Shown here: one piece after another, positions 8,521 through 16,894 of the stretch | Layout: each line of letters begins with the position of its first letter | Position numbering within the stretch: position 1 is the first letter of the stretch | From: an uncultured Erysipelotrichaceae bacterium | Lineage (GTDB): Bacteria > Bacillota_I > Bacilli_A > RFN20 > CAG-826 | Length of the DNA: 39,294 nucleotides | Assembly: GCA_902803375.1 (NCBI GenBank) | Contig: CADCPN010000008.1 | Location: forward strand, 1-39,294 | Direction: 5' to 3' | Notes under the pieces: generated by a model | Database searches by the model: none | Told to the model about the DNA's origin: nothing | What the model saw: only the letters and a program-made list of their open reading frames with translations | Position numbers and translations under genes: made by a program

Positions 8521-10767
8521 ATGTCGAACAACCCAAAACCTGCCGTCGATCCGCATCTTCCGCCCAATGGCGGCTATCCGATGCACACTTTCGACGACCT
8601 CAAATCCCTTTATTTCACCTATATCACCGATCCAAAGGACAGGAAGATGATCGAGGAGGCGTATCAGCTCGCCGCCTTAAAGCATAAAGGCCAGTTTCGC
8701 AAATCCGGCGAGGCCTATATCCATCACCCGATCGAAGTCGCCTATATCTGCGCGCAGCTGCATACCGGCCCGGCTACCATCGCCGCGGCTTTGCTTCATG
8801 ACGTCGTCGAGGATACCGACGTCACCATCGAGGAAATCACCAAGCAATTCGGCGAAGACGTCGGCCTCATCGTCGATTCGCTGACCAAGATCCAGCGCAT
8901 GAAGCTTAGCCACAAGACGGCCGAGGACTTCGAAGCCGAAGACCATAAGAAGATCTTCTTGGGCATGGCCCGCGACGTCCGCGTCATCATCGTCAAGCTC
9001 GCCGACCGCCTCCATAACCTCCGCACCCTCGACTCTTTGTCTCCCGAAAGGCAGCACGCCCTTTCCAAAGAGACCCTTGAGGTCTTCACGCCCATCGCCC
9101 ACCGCCTTGGCATCTATTCCATCCAAAGCGAGCTCGAAGACCTTTCGCTGAAGTACCTTGAGCCTGAGAAGTACAACAAGATCAAAACTCTCGTAGACAC
9201 GAAGTTTGAAAACACCAAAGCCTCTTTGGAATCCTTCAAAAAGCGCGTGGCCGACATCATGCTGGAGCACAATATCCCCTGCAGGATGGAGTCTCGCGTC
9301 AAGAGCAAGTACTCAATCTATAAGAAGATGTACCAAAAAGGCAAGGATTTCGATGAGATCTATGACGTTTTGGCGATCCGCATCATCACCAAAACCGTCA
9401 TCAATTGCTATGAGATCCTCGGCATCATCCATTCGACCTATACCCCGATCCCTGGCCGCTTCAAAGACTATATCGCAATGCCGAAGCCCAACATGTACCA
9501 GTCCCTCCATACCTCGGTGCTCTCAGGAGATGGCCAGACCTATGAGGTGCAGATCCGCACGGAGGAGATGGACTCCGTCGCCGAAGTCGGCGTCGCGGCC
9601 CACTGGTCCTATAAAGAAGGCACCAACTATAACGCGAAAGCCGAGCAGCAGGAAATCGAGAACCAGCTCCATTGGTTCCGCGACTTCGTCAATATGTCGG
9701 GCGAAGCCAAAGACGACGCCAAGGAATACATGAAGGACCTTAGCAACGATATCTTCGGCGCCAACGTCTATGTTTTCACCCCGATGGGCAGAGTCATTGA
9801 TCTCCCTGCTGGGGCAACTACCCTTGATTTCGCCTATAAGATCCACACCAAGGTCGGCGATAGCGCAACCGGCGCGGTCGTTAACGGCATCGGCGTCCCG
9901 CTAAGCACCGTCTTAAAGACGGGGGATGTCTGCGAAATCCGCACCTCCAAGAACGCCTATCCTAACGATTCCTGGCTCAACATCGCCAAAACGAGCTCCG
10001 CCCAGAGCCACATCCGCCGCGCTTTGCAAAAACGCGACGCCGAAATGATGAAGGATGAGAAGATCCGCCAGGGCAAAGCCTCGATGATGGATAGCTTCCG
10101 CAATAGCGCGGGAATGAGCGAAGAAGAAGCGCTCTCTTTCCTCACCTCCAAGCTTAACGAGCTCAAGCAGGAATACCACGTCGATAGCCTGGATGACCTC
10201 TTCGTGGCATGCAGTGGCAAAAACCCAACCCCCAGCGCGGTCATGGAGTTCCTCGGCGTCAAGAAGAAGCTATCCTTTGACCTAAGCAAAGTGACCAAAA
10301 GCGCCAAAGTAACGATCGACAATAATCCGGTCGAGGTCGCCGGCGGCGTCTCTGGCCTCGCCATCAGCCTCTCTAAGTGCTGCACCCCGATTCCAGGCGA
10401 TCCGATCGTCGGCTATATCACCAAAGGCAAGGGCATCACCATCCACCGCGCCTCTTGCCCCAATATCGCTAACGAAAGCAAGCGCCTCATCGATGTTAAA
10501 TGGAAGAGCGAACTCGGAAATCAGACTTATCCCGTCGATATCGAGATCTACGCCAACGATAGGGCTAACCTCCTTGCCGAGGTCCTGCAGGTCTTCGCCG
10601 CCAAAGGCGTCAGCGTCTCTGACTTAAAGGCACACCTCGTCAGCGAGACCATGAACGACGTCATCACGATGACCGTCGCCGTCAATTCCTATAAAGCCCT
10701 AAGCGACTGCTTTGCAGACCTGCTTGGCATCAAGGGAATCTATTCGGTCAACCGCGTCATACATTGA
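8521..10767 (+). CDS. relA: Bifunctional (p)ppGpp synthetase/hydrolase Rel
   Basis: This 748-residue long RSH enzyme makes and degrades the alarmone (p)ppGpp. The hydrolase HD domain is intact (YIHHPIEVA, LLHDVVEDT, VKLADRLHNLRT). The synthetase domain has KYSIYKKM, YDVLAIRI and EVQIRTEEMD. A TGS domain (VYVFTPMGRVIDLPAGAT, about 415-470), a cysteine-containing region (SKCCTPIPGDPI near 620) and a C-terminal ACT domain follow. It should therefore be bifunctional. The start at 8521 has a strong site (AGGAGG near 8507). It lies between recJ and hisS as in Bacillus, without dtd. It ends in TGA, which supports the standard code. Confidence 0.96.
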   Translation: MSNNPKPAVDPHLPPNGGYPMHTFDDLKSLYFTYITDPKDRKMIEEAYQLAALKHKGQFRKSGEAYIHHPIEVAYICAQLHTGPATIAAALLHDVVEDTDVTIEEITKQFGEDVGLIVDSLTKIQRMKLSHKTAEDFEAEDHKKIFLGMARDVRVIIVKLADRLHNLRTLDSLSPERQHALSKETLEVFTPIAHRLGIYSIQSELEDLSLKYLEPEKYNKIKTLVDTKFENTKASLESFKKRVADIMLEHNIPCRMESRVKSKYSIYKKMYQKGKDFDEIYDVLAIRIITKTVINCYEILGIIHSTYTPIPGRFKDYIAMPKPNMYQSLHTSVLSGDGQTYEVQIRTEEMDSVAEVGVAAHWSYKEGTNYNAKAEQQEIENQLHWFRDFVNMSGEAKDDAKEYMKDLSNDIFGANVYVFTPMGRVIDLPAGATTLDFAYKIHTKVGDSATGAVVNGIGVPLSTVLKTGDVCEIRTSKNAYPNDSWLNIAKTSSAQSHIRRALQKRDAEMMKDEKIRQGKASMMDSFRNSAGMSEEEALSFLTSKLNELKQEYHVDSLDDLFVACSGKNPTPSAVMEFLGVKKKLSFDLSKVTKSAKVTIDNNPVEVAGGVSGLAISLSKCCTPIPGDPIVGYITKGKGITIHRASCPNIANESKRLIDVKWKSELGNQTYPVDIEIYANDRANLLAEVLQVFAAKGVSVSDLKAHLVSETMNDVITMTVAVNSYKALSDCFADLLGIKGIYSVNRVIH

Positions 10768-10778
10768 CGAGCGAACAA

Positions 10779-10807
10779 TTGAACTACCCTATGGGTAAGC
10801 CTATAAT
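10779..10807 (+). promoter_or_regulatory. hisS-aspS promoter with 13-bp spacer palindrome
   Basis: TTGAAC (10779-10784) and TATAAT (10802-10807) are exactly 17 bp apart, the best promoter in the window. Directly after the -35 box lies TACCC-TAT-GGGTA (10785-10797), centred 11 bp before the -10 box. The leader is only about 20 nt, so there is no room for the T-box riboswitch often found before hisS in Firmicutes. Confidence 0.85.
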
Positions 10808-10833
10808 TTACCAGCAATTGAAAGGAAATCACT

Positions 10834-12150
10834 ATGCCAGTTTTCGCAGTTAAGGGAACCCACGACCTCTTTGGGGAAGAGGCTTCCTGCTACGCCTATA
10901 TCGAAAACGTCTTCAAGGCCGTTTGCGAGCTCTATGGCTATAAGCCCATCGAGACCCCCGTCCTTGAATACACCGAAGTCTTCGACCGCGCGACCGGCGA
11001 GAGCAGCGACGTCGTCAGGAAGGAAATGTACACCTTCCTCGACAAAGGCTCCCGCAGCGTCACGTTGCGCCCTGAAGGCACAGCCGGAGTCATCCGCTCC
11101 ATCGTTGAGAAGAAGCTCTACGCCACCGTTGACCTGCCGCTAAAGACCTATTACGTCGGCCCGGTCTTCCGCTATGAAAGACCGCAGCTAGGCCGCTATC
11201 GCCAATTCATCCAGGCTGGGGTCGAAGCCGTCGGCGTCGACTCACCTAGGCTGGATGCCGAGACCATCATCCTCGCGATGAGGGTATTGGGCATGCTTGG
11301 CTTTGACAAGCTTAAGGTCAAGGTCAACACCCTTGGCGACCAGGCTTCTAGAGCCGCCTACAAGGAAGCTCTTAAATCCTATTTCTCCGAGCACATCGAT
11401 GATATGTGCGAGGATTGCCACGAGCGTCTCCGCCTCAATCCGATGAGGATCCTCGACTGCAAAGTTGAAGAAGACCAGAAGATTGTCGCTGGCGCTCCCA
11501 AGATGAAGGATTACCTCTCGCAGGAAGCAGAGAAGCGTTTCTATGAGACTCTAAGCATCCTCAACGACCTCAACGTCGACTACGAAATCGACGATACCCT
11601 CGTCCGCGGCCTTGATTACTACGGCCACATCGTCTTCGAGGTCCATGCGCAATCGGATACCGGCGCCGATTATGGCGCCCTCCTTGGCGGCGGCCATTAC
11701 GATGGCATGCTCAATATGTTCGGCGGCCCGAAGGATAACGATTCCGGCGTTGGCTTCGCCATGGGCGTTGAGCGTATCTACTCCCTGATGAGGGATAACA
11801 ACATGCTCAACGATATCGAGACCGGATTAGACATCTACGCCATGCCCCTAGGCGAAGACGTTAGAGATGACCTCTTCCACATCGTCGAGGAAATCCGCAC
11901 CCTCGGCTATAGCGTCGAGATCCCCTTCACCTCCCTTAAGATGAGCTCCATGTTCAAGCGTGCCGAGCGCGCTAAGGCCAAATTCGCCCTTATCTGTGGC
12001 AGTGAGGAGCTTGAGCGCGGCGTAGTCCAACTAAAGAACCTCGCCACCAAGGAGCAAGTCGAAGCCAGCATCGAGACCCTCGATGCCACCCTCGATGAAC
12101 TCTTCGGGGAAGAGCAAGAAGAACACCATCACCATAATCATGAGGAATAA
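10834..12150 (+). CDS. hisS: Histidyl-tRNA synthetase
   Basis: HisRS charges tRNA-His. The class II core is clear: motif 2 around YYVGPVFRYERPQLGRYRQF, the histidine-binding VRGLDYY segment, motif 3 with GVGFAMGVERI, and a C-terminal anticodon-binding domain (about 330-420). AAAGGA stands 8 nt before the ATG. The C-terminus is odd: after the normal end of the domain come acidic residues and the run HHHHNHEE, so five of the last eight residues are histidine. The aspS start lies 6 nt after the stop. hisS-aspS is a standard Firmicutes pair. Confidence 0.97.
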   Translation: MPVFAVKGTHDLFGEEASCYAYIENVFKAVCELYGYKPIETPVLEYTEVFDRATGESSDVVRKEMYTFLDKGSRSVTLRPEGTAGVIRSIVEKKLYATVDLPLKTYYVGPVFRYERPQLGRYRQFIQAGVEAVGVDSPRLDAETIILAMRVLGMLGFDKLKVKVNTLGDQASRAAYKEALKSYFSEHIDDMCEDCHERLRLNPMRILDCKVEEDQKIVAGAPKMKDYLSQEAEKRFYETLSILNDLNVDYEIDDTLVRGLDYYGHIVFEVHAQSDTGADYGALLGGGHYDGMLNMFGGPKDNDSGVGFAMGVERIYSLMRDNNMLNDIETGLDIYAMPLGEDVRDDLFHIVEEIRTLGYSVEIPFTSLKMSSMFKRAERAKAKFALICGSEELERGVVQLKNLATKEQVEASIETLDATLDELFGEEQEEHHHHNHEE

Positions 12151-12156
12151 ATTCCA

Positions 12157-13893
12157 ATGGAAAGAACTGATTACAACGGAAATCTGCGCCTGAAGGACGC
12201 AGGAAGAGAAGTCGTCCTTGATGGCTGGGTTGCCAACAGAAGAAACCTTGGCTCCCTCCTATTCATCGACCTTCGTGACTCCACTGGCATCATCCAGCTC
12301 GTCACCGACCACCCCGATGACTTCCCTGACGTGAGAAACGAATACGTCATCGAAGCTAGAGGCCACGTCCGCGCCAAGGAAGTTCCGAATAAGAACCTCC
12401 CTACTGGCGAAGTCGAAGTCGTCCTCACCTCCATCAAGGTCTTCAACAAGGCGGAGACCACTCCGTTCATCATCGCCGATAAGACCGATGCCCTCGAAGA
12501 TACCCGCCTCACCTATCGCTACCTCGATATCCGCCGCCCCTATATCCTTAACAAGCTGAAGACCCGCGCCCTCATCGTCAGAGACTGGCACGAATACTTC
12601 GACTCCCATGATTTCCTCGAAGTGGAGACCCCAGCCCTTAACCGCTCTTCCCCAGAAGGCGCGAAGGAGTACTTGGTACCTAGCCGCGTCCACCACGGAT
12701 GCTTCTATGCCCTTCCGCAGTCCCCGCAGCTTTGGAAACAGCTGCTTATGATCGGCGGCGTCGAAAGATATTACCAAGTCGCCAGATGTTTCCGCGATGA
12801 GGACCTCCGCGCGGATAGGCAGCCCGAATTCACCCAGCTCGACGAAGAAGTCTCCTTCATGGACATGGATCAGATCCTCGCCCTCAACGAAGGATTCCTC
12901 GCCAAAATCTTCAAGGATACCGTCGGCGTCGACATCCAATTGCCACTTCGCCGCATCCCGTTCTGGGAGGCGATGGATGTCTATGGCTCCGATAAGCCGG
13001 ACACCCGCTATGGCCTAACCCTCAAGGATATGATGCCGCTAGTTGGCGACATCGAATTCAAGGGATTTGAAGGCGCTTCCTATATCAAGGGCATCGTTAT
13101 CCCAGGCCAAGGAAAGGAAACCTCCCGCAAAGTTTTGGACAATCTCCAGCTTGAAGCCAGGAAATTCAACCTCAAAGGCGTTCTCTCGCTCAAGGTAGAA
13201 GAGGGCAAGCTAGCGGGCTCCTTTGGCAAATTCGTCGATGAAGCCCACGCCGCCAAGATTATCGAAGCCCTTGGCCTACAAGAAGATGACCTCGTCCTCT
13301 TCGCTTCCTCTTCCGATAGAAGAAACATCGACTTCGGCATGGGCGCTCTCCGCACCTTGTACGCCAAAAAGCTCGGCCTTATCAAGCCGAATACCTATGA
13401 CCTTCTTTGGGTCGTCGACTTCCCGATGTTCGATCCGGTTGAAGGAGAGCCGGGCAAGTACGTCGCTGAGCACCATCCCTTCACCCGTCCCCGCGACGAG
13501 GACCTCCCTCTTCTAGACACCAAACCAGAAGAAGTTCTCGCCTATGCCTATGACATCGTCATCAACGGCTACGAAGCCGGCGGCGGAACCATGCGCATCT
13601 ATGACCACGACACCCAGTGGAAGATCTTCAAGCTCCTTGGCCTCAGCGATGAGCAAGTCGCCGCGAAGTTTGGCTGGTTCATCGATGCCTTCAAATACGG
13701 CGCGCCTCCCCATGGCGGCATCGCCTTCGGTCTTGACCGCCTGACCATGATTCTTACCGGCACCGACAACATCCGCGATGTTGAGGCCTTCCCGAAGAAC
13801 CTCCAGGCCGTCGACCCAATGAGCCATGCCCCGGCCTTCGTCGATGATAGTCAGCTCGACATCCTCGACATCAAAATCGACGAAGAGAAGTAG
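12157..13893 (+). CDS. aspS: Aspartyl-tRNA synthetase
   Basis: This is a bacterial-type AspRS of 578 residues. It has the N-terminal OB-fold anticodon domain (GWVANRRNLGSLLFIDLRD), class II motif 2 (RCFRDEDLRADRQPEF), the bacterial GAD insertion (about 280-420), and motif 3 (GIAFGLDRLTMIL near 525). PQSPQLWKQLL is the usual aspartate-site neighbourhood. A GAGGA site lies inside the end of hisS, so translation may be coupled to the histidine-rich tail of that gene. No terminator follows; the tkt promoter begins within 5 nt. Confidence 0.97.
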   Translation: MERTDYNGNLRLKDAGREVVLDGWVANRRNLGSLLFIDLRDSTGIIQLVTDHPDDFPDVRNEYVIEARGHVRAKEVPNKNLPTGEVEVVLTSIKVFNKAETTPFIIADKTDALEDTRLTYRYLDIRRPYILNKLKTRALIVRDWHEYFDSHDFLEVETPALNRSSPEGAKEYLVPSRVHHGCFYALPQSPQLWKQLLMIGGVERYYQVARCFRDEDLRADRQPEFTQLDEEVSFMDMDQILALNEGFLAKIFKDTVGVDIQLPLRRIPFWEAMDVYGSDKPDTRYGLTLKDMMPLVGDIEFKGFEGASYIKGIVIPGQGKETSRKVLDNLQLEARKFNLKGVLSLKVEEGKLAGSFGKFVDEAHAAKIIEALGLQEDDLVLFASSSDRRNIDFGMGALRTLYAKKLGLIKPNTYDLLWVVDFPMFDPVEGEPGKYVAEHHPFTRPRDEDLPLLDTKPEEVLAYAYDIVINGYEAGGGTMRIYDHDTQWKIFKLLGLSDEQVAAKFGWFIDAFKYGAPPHGGIAFGLDRLTMILTGTDNIRDVEAFPKNLQAVDPMSHAPAFVDDSQLDILDIKIDEEK

Positions 13894-13896
13894 GCA

Positions 13897-13925
13897 TTGT
13901 TTATCCTTAAAGGATAACATATACT
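13897..13925 (+). promoter_or_regulatory. tkt promoter with 17-bp spacer palindrome
   Basis: TTGTTT (13897-13902) and TATACT (13920-13925) are 17 bp apart. The inverted repeat TTATCCTT-A-AAGGATAA spans 13901-13917, with its centre at 13909, 11 bp before the -10 box. This is the same spacing as at hisS and the glycosyltransferase, although the sequences differ. Confidence 0.75.
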
Positions 13926-13961
13926 AATTTGTCACCAACTCATTACTAATAGGAGCAACAA

Positions 13962-15953
13962 ATGGAAAGAGTTACTGAAATCAAAGCTAGGGAAAAGCTT
14001 GCCGTTGCCGCCATCCGCAGCATGGTCATCGATGTGACCAACAATGCGAATTCTGGCCACCCGGGCATGGCGCTAGACGCCACCCCGGCCCTTTACGCGC
14101 TTTACCGCGACCACCTCGTCGCCGATCCCGAGCATCCTTATTGGATCAACCGCGACCGCTTCGTCCTCTCCGCGGGGCATTGCAGCGCCCTTCTTTACTC
14201 TATGCTCCACGTCGCGGGGTATAAAATCAGCATCGAAGACCTCCATTCCTTCCGCCAAGTCGGCTCTAAGACCCCTGGCCATCCTGAATTTGGGATGACC
14301 GAGGGCGTCGATGCCACCTCCGGCCCGCTAGGGCAAGGCATCGCCCAGGCCGTCGGCATGGCCATCGCCGAGAAGAACATCTCCGCGACCTACCCCGATG
14401 GCGCCAAGGTCATGAACCATTACACCTATTGCCTCTGCGGCGATGGATGTTTGCAGGAAGGCGTCTCTCAAGAGGCCATCTCCCTCGCCGGTCACCTCCG
14501 CCTCAACAAATTGATCCTCATCTATGATGAAAACGGCGCGACCCTCGACGGTCCGACCTCCGATTCCTTCACCGAGAACGTCAAGCTGCGCTTCATGGCC
14601 TCTGAGTGGAACGTCATCGAGGTCAAAGACGGCGATTCCGTCGATGCCGTCTCCAAAGCCATCGAGAAGGCTAAGAAGTCCATTTGCTTCCCGACCCTCA
14701 TCCTCATGCACACCACCATCGGCATCGGCTCTAAGCACGCCGGCGACCATGTCACCCACGGCGCCCCGCTAGGCAAGGAAGATGGCGAATTCGCCAAGAA
14801 GTCCTATGGATATGACTATCCGGAATTCACCATTCCCGCGGAAGTCTATGAAGAGATGAGAAACACCTTCGCCGCGCGTGGCAAAAAAGCTTACGCCGCC
14901 TACGAAGATGCCCTCTCCGAATACGAATCCTTCCATCCGGACGAATTTAAGCGCCTAGTCGACGCCTTCGACCGCAACGTCGAGAAGTACCTCCCGGAAA
15001 GAGTCGAATACTCTAAGGATTACAAGAAGGCGACCCGTATCACCAGCGGCGAATACATCACCCGCATGGTCAATAGCATCCCCTTCACCCTCGGCGGCTC
15101 CGCCGACGTCGCCGGCTCCACCAAGACCAGCGTCAAAGGCGTCGCCATGTTCTCCGCCGAACACCCCGAAGGACGCGATATGCATTATGGCATCCGCGAA
15201 TTCGAGATGGCTTCCGCGATGAACGGAGAGCTTCTCCATGGCGGGCTCGTCTCCTATGCCGCGGCCTTCCTTATCTTCTCCGACTACCTTAAGCCGGCGA
15301 TCAGAATGTCTGCCCTAGAGCATCTCCCCGCCATCTATATCTTTACTCATGACACCATCGCGCTAGGCGAAGATGGCCCGACCCATCAGCCAATCGAGCA
15401 GCTTGCAATGCTTCGCTCCATCCCTGGCAACGTCGTCTGGCGCCCGGCCGACCCTAAAGAGGTCGAAGCCGCCTATGAGTTCGCGCTCATGAGGAAAGAT
15501 GGCCCAACTTGCCTAGTCCTCACCCGCCAGAGCGTCCCGACCTTAGATAACACCGATGTCGACAAGGCGAAATTTGGCGCCTACAAGGTCTTCACCCCGA
15601 ACGGTCCCGCAATCGGCCAAGTCATCGCCACCGGCAGCGAAGTGAGCCTTGCGATCGACTCCGCCAGGATTCTAGAATCCCGTGGCATCTTCGTCGAAGT
15701 CGTCTCGATGCCGTCGATGGAACTCTTCAGAAAGCAGGATAAGGAGTATCGGAATTCCATCCTTCACTTCCCCTATAGCAAGAGGATCTCCCTGGAGATG
15801 CTATCCACCTTCGGCTGGGGCGAATTCGCCGGCCATTGCATCGGGATTGACCGCTTTGGCGAGTCTGGGAAAGGCAATGAGGTCATGGAGCAGCTAGGCT
15901 TCTCCGTCGATGACGTCGCCCTAAAGATTGCAGGCGCTCTCAAAGGCGAATAA
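13962..15953 (+). CDS. tkt: Transketolase
   Basis: Transketolase moves two-carbon units in the pentose phosphate pathway with thiamine diphosphate. The 663-residue protein has the N-terminal NSGHPGMALDATP segment, TPGHPEFGMTEGVDATSGPLGQG, the cofactor motif GDGCLQEGVSQE followed by DENG, and the second domain with FTHDTIALGEDGPTHQP near residue 460. All are canonical. TAGGAG stands 7 nt before the ATG. Its gene ends 9 nt before the Asp23 gene, and the two appear cotranscribed to the terminator at 16290. Together with deoB and dxs it connects pentose phosphates to nucleosides and isoprenoids. Confidence 0.97.
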   Translation: MERVTEIKAREKLAVAAIRSMVIDVTNNANSGHPGMALDATPALYALYRDHLVADPEHPYWINRDRFVLSAGHCSALLYSMLHVAGYKISIEDLHSFRQVGSKTPGHPEFGMTEGVDATSGPLGQGIAQAVGMAIAEKNISATYPDGAKVMNHYTYCLCGDGCLQEGVSQEAISLAGHLRLNKLILIYDENGATLDGPTSDSFTENVKLRFMASEWNVIEVKDGDSVDAVSKAIEKAKKSICFPTLILMHTTIGIGSKHAGDHVTHGAPLGKEDGEFAKKSYGYDYPEFTIPAEVYEEMRNTFAARGKKAYAAYEDALSEYESFHPDEFKRLVDAFDRNVEKYLPERVEYSKDYKKATRITSGEYITRMVNSIPFTLGGSADVAGSTKTSVKGVAMFSAEHPEGRDMHYGIREFEMASAMNGELLHGGLVSYAAAFLIFSDYLKPAIRMSALEHLPAIYIFTHDTIALGEDGPTHQPIEQLAMLRSIPGNVVWRPADPKEVEAAYEFALMRKDGPTCLVLTRQSVPTLDNTDVDKAKFGAYKVFTPNGPAIGQVIATGSEVSLAIDSARILESRGIFVEVVSMPSMELFRKQDKEYRNSILHFPYSKRISLEMLSTFGWGEFAGHCIGIDRFGESGKGNEVMEQLGFSVDDVALKIAGALKGE

Positions 15954-15962
15954 AATACGCTT

Positions 15963-16301
15963 ATGAGCAACGGCTACTACGTAACGATCAACAACTATTC
16001 CCGCCTTGGCACGATGGGCATCTCCCGCCGCGTCATCGAAGGCATTGCTAACCGTGCGGTCAATGGCGTCTCCGGCGCCAGCGTCCGCAAGAAGAAGGCG
16101 ATCTTCCAGGCTTCCCAAGGCGCCAAGGTCATCCTCTCCCGCACCGGCAAGGTCACGATCGGGGTCGAGGTCAGCATCGCCAAAGGGGTCAATGTCGAGG
16201 AAGTCTGCCTGGATATCCAGCAGGCGATCGCCAACGACATCGAGCTCTCCTGCGACACCGTCCCCTACGATATCAAGGTCAAAGTTGTCAAAGTCGGCTA
16301 A
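15963..16301 (+). CDS. Asp23/Gls24 family envelope stress protein (YqhY-like)
   Basis: This 112-residue protein belongs to the Asp23 family: YYVTINNYSRLGTMGISRRVIEGIA at the N-terminus, then a VTIGVEVSIAKGVNVEEV beta-strand/helix segment and VPYDIKVKVVKV at the end. In Bacillus the relative yqhY stands immediately before nusB and is linked to acetyl-CoA carboxylase control; here too it precedes nusB, but a terminator overlapping its last codons separates them. No clear ribosome binding site is seen, which suggests coupling to tkt. The exact role in this organism is not evident from sequence. Confidence 0.88.
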   Translation: MSNGYYVTINNYSRLGTMGISRRVIEGIANRAVNGVSGASVRKKKAIFQASQGAKVILSRTGKVTIGVEVSIAKGVNVEEVCLDIQQAIANDIELSCDTVPYDIKVKVVKVG

Positions 16302-16316
16302 CCACCGACTTTTTTT
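16290..16316 (+). terminator. Terminator of tkt-asp23
   Basis: AAAGTCGG (16290-16297) pairs with CCGACTTT (16305-16312) across a 7-nt loop, and a T-run continues to 16316. The 5' arm lies within the last codons of the Asp23 gene. Confidence 0.9.
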
Positions 16317-16365
16317 ATGGCGATGAACGCAGCGACAAAGCTATTGGAGAAACAGCACAAAACGT

Positions 16366-16394
16366 TTCACTTTGCTTTATAGAGGTGCTATCCT
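16366..16394 (+). promoter_or_regulatory. Candidate nusB promoter
   Basis: TTCACT (16366-16371), or TTTCAC one base upstream, and TATCCT (16389-16394) have 17-18 bp spacing and lie 17 nt before the nusB ATG. No palindrome centred in the spacer is seen here. Confidence 0.45.
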
Positions 16395-16411
16395 ACTCAG
16401 GCTAAAAAGAA

Positions 16412-16894
16412 ATGGTTCTAAAAAATATGGAAAACGAAGATGAAATCGGATTTGGCGGGGGCAATGACTCCCGCAACAGCCTCCAGAAAGCGGCGATGAC
16501 CGCGATCTACGATGTTTTAACCTGCATCGATATGAAGGAGGACATCAACGTCGAGAACATCGTCTCCGCTCTCCTTGACGCCCCTTACGAAGAGTGCGAC
16601 TACTTCGTCAAAGCCGCCGTCGTCTTGTCCATCCGCGACATGGATAAGATCGTCTCTAAATATAACGCCAACATGAATAAGTGGACCTTCGACCGCCTCA
16701 ACCGCGTCGAGCAGGCCATATTGCTATTAAGCTACGTTCATTTCTATTACATCGAGCCCGATGTCCAAAAAGGCGTCGTCATCGATATCGCGGTCAAGCT
16801 TGCCAAGCTCTATCTCGGCGATAAGGACTACAAGTTCGTCAACGCCATCCTCGATCACGTATTGCTCAGGGAAGAAAGCAAAGATGAGGAGTGA
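16412..16894 (+). CDS. nusB: Transcription antitermination factor NusB
   Basis: NusB is the all-helical factor that with NusE supports antitermination on rRNA operons. The 160-residue frame has the typical features: KAAMTAIYDVLTC helix, DYFVKAAVVLSI, a central NKWTFDRLNRVEQAILLLSYVHF region, and the IDIAVKLAKLYLGDKDYKFVNAILD ending. ATG 16412 is used; an in-frame ATG at 16427 is possible and would give a start closer to other NusB proteins. The 3' end overlaps xseA by 11 nt. The order asp23-nusB-xseA-xseB-dxs matches Bacillus with folD and ispA missing. Confidence 0.92.
   Translation: MVLKNMENEDEIGFGGGNDSRNSLQKAAMTAIYDVLTCIDMKEDINVENIVSALLDAPYEECDYFVKAAVVLSIRDMDKIVSKYNANMNKWTFDRLNRVEQAILLLSYVHFYYIEPDVQKGVVIDIAVKLAKLYLGDKDYKFVNAILDHVLLREESKDEE

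Noticed and set aside
10768-10833. T-box riboswitch before hisS
   Set aside because: The leader is about 20 nt, too short for a T-box, and no specifier or T-box sequence is present.
16761-16883. Upstream part of the xseA frame
   Set aside because: It lies inside nusB in another frame and is low-complexity Ser/Lys; XseA homologues begin near ATG 16884.
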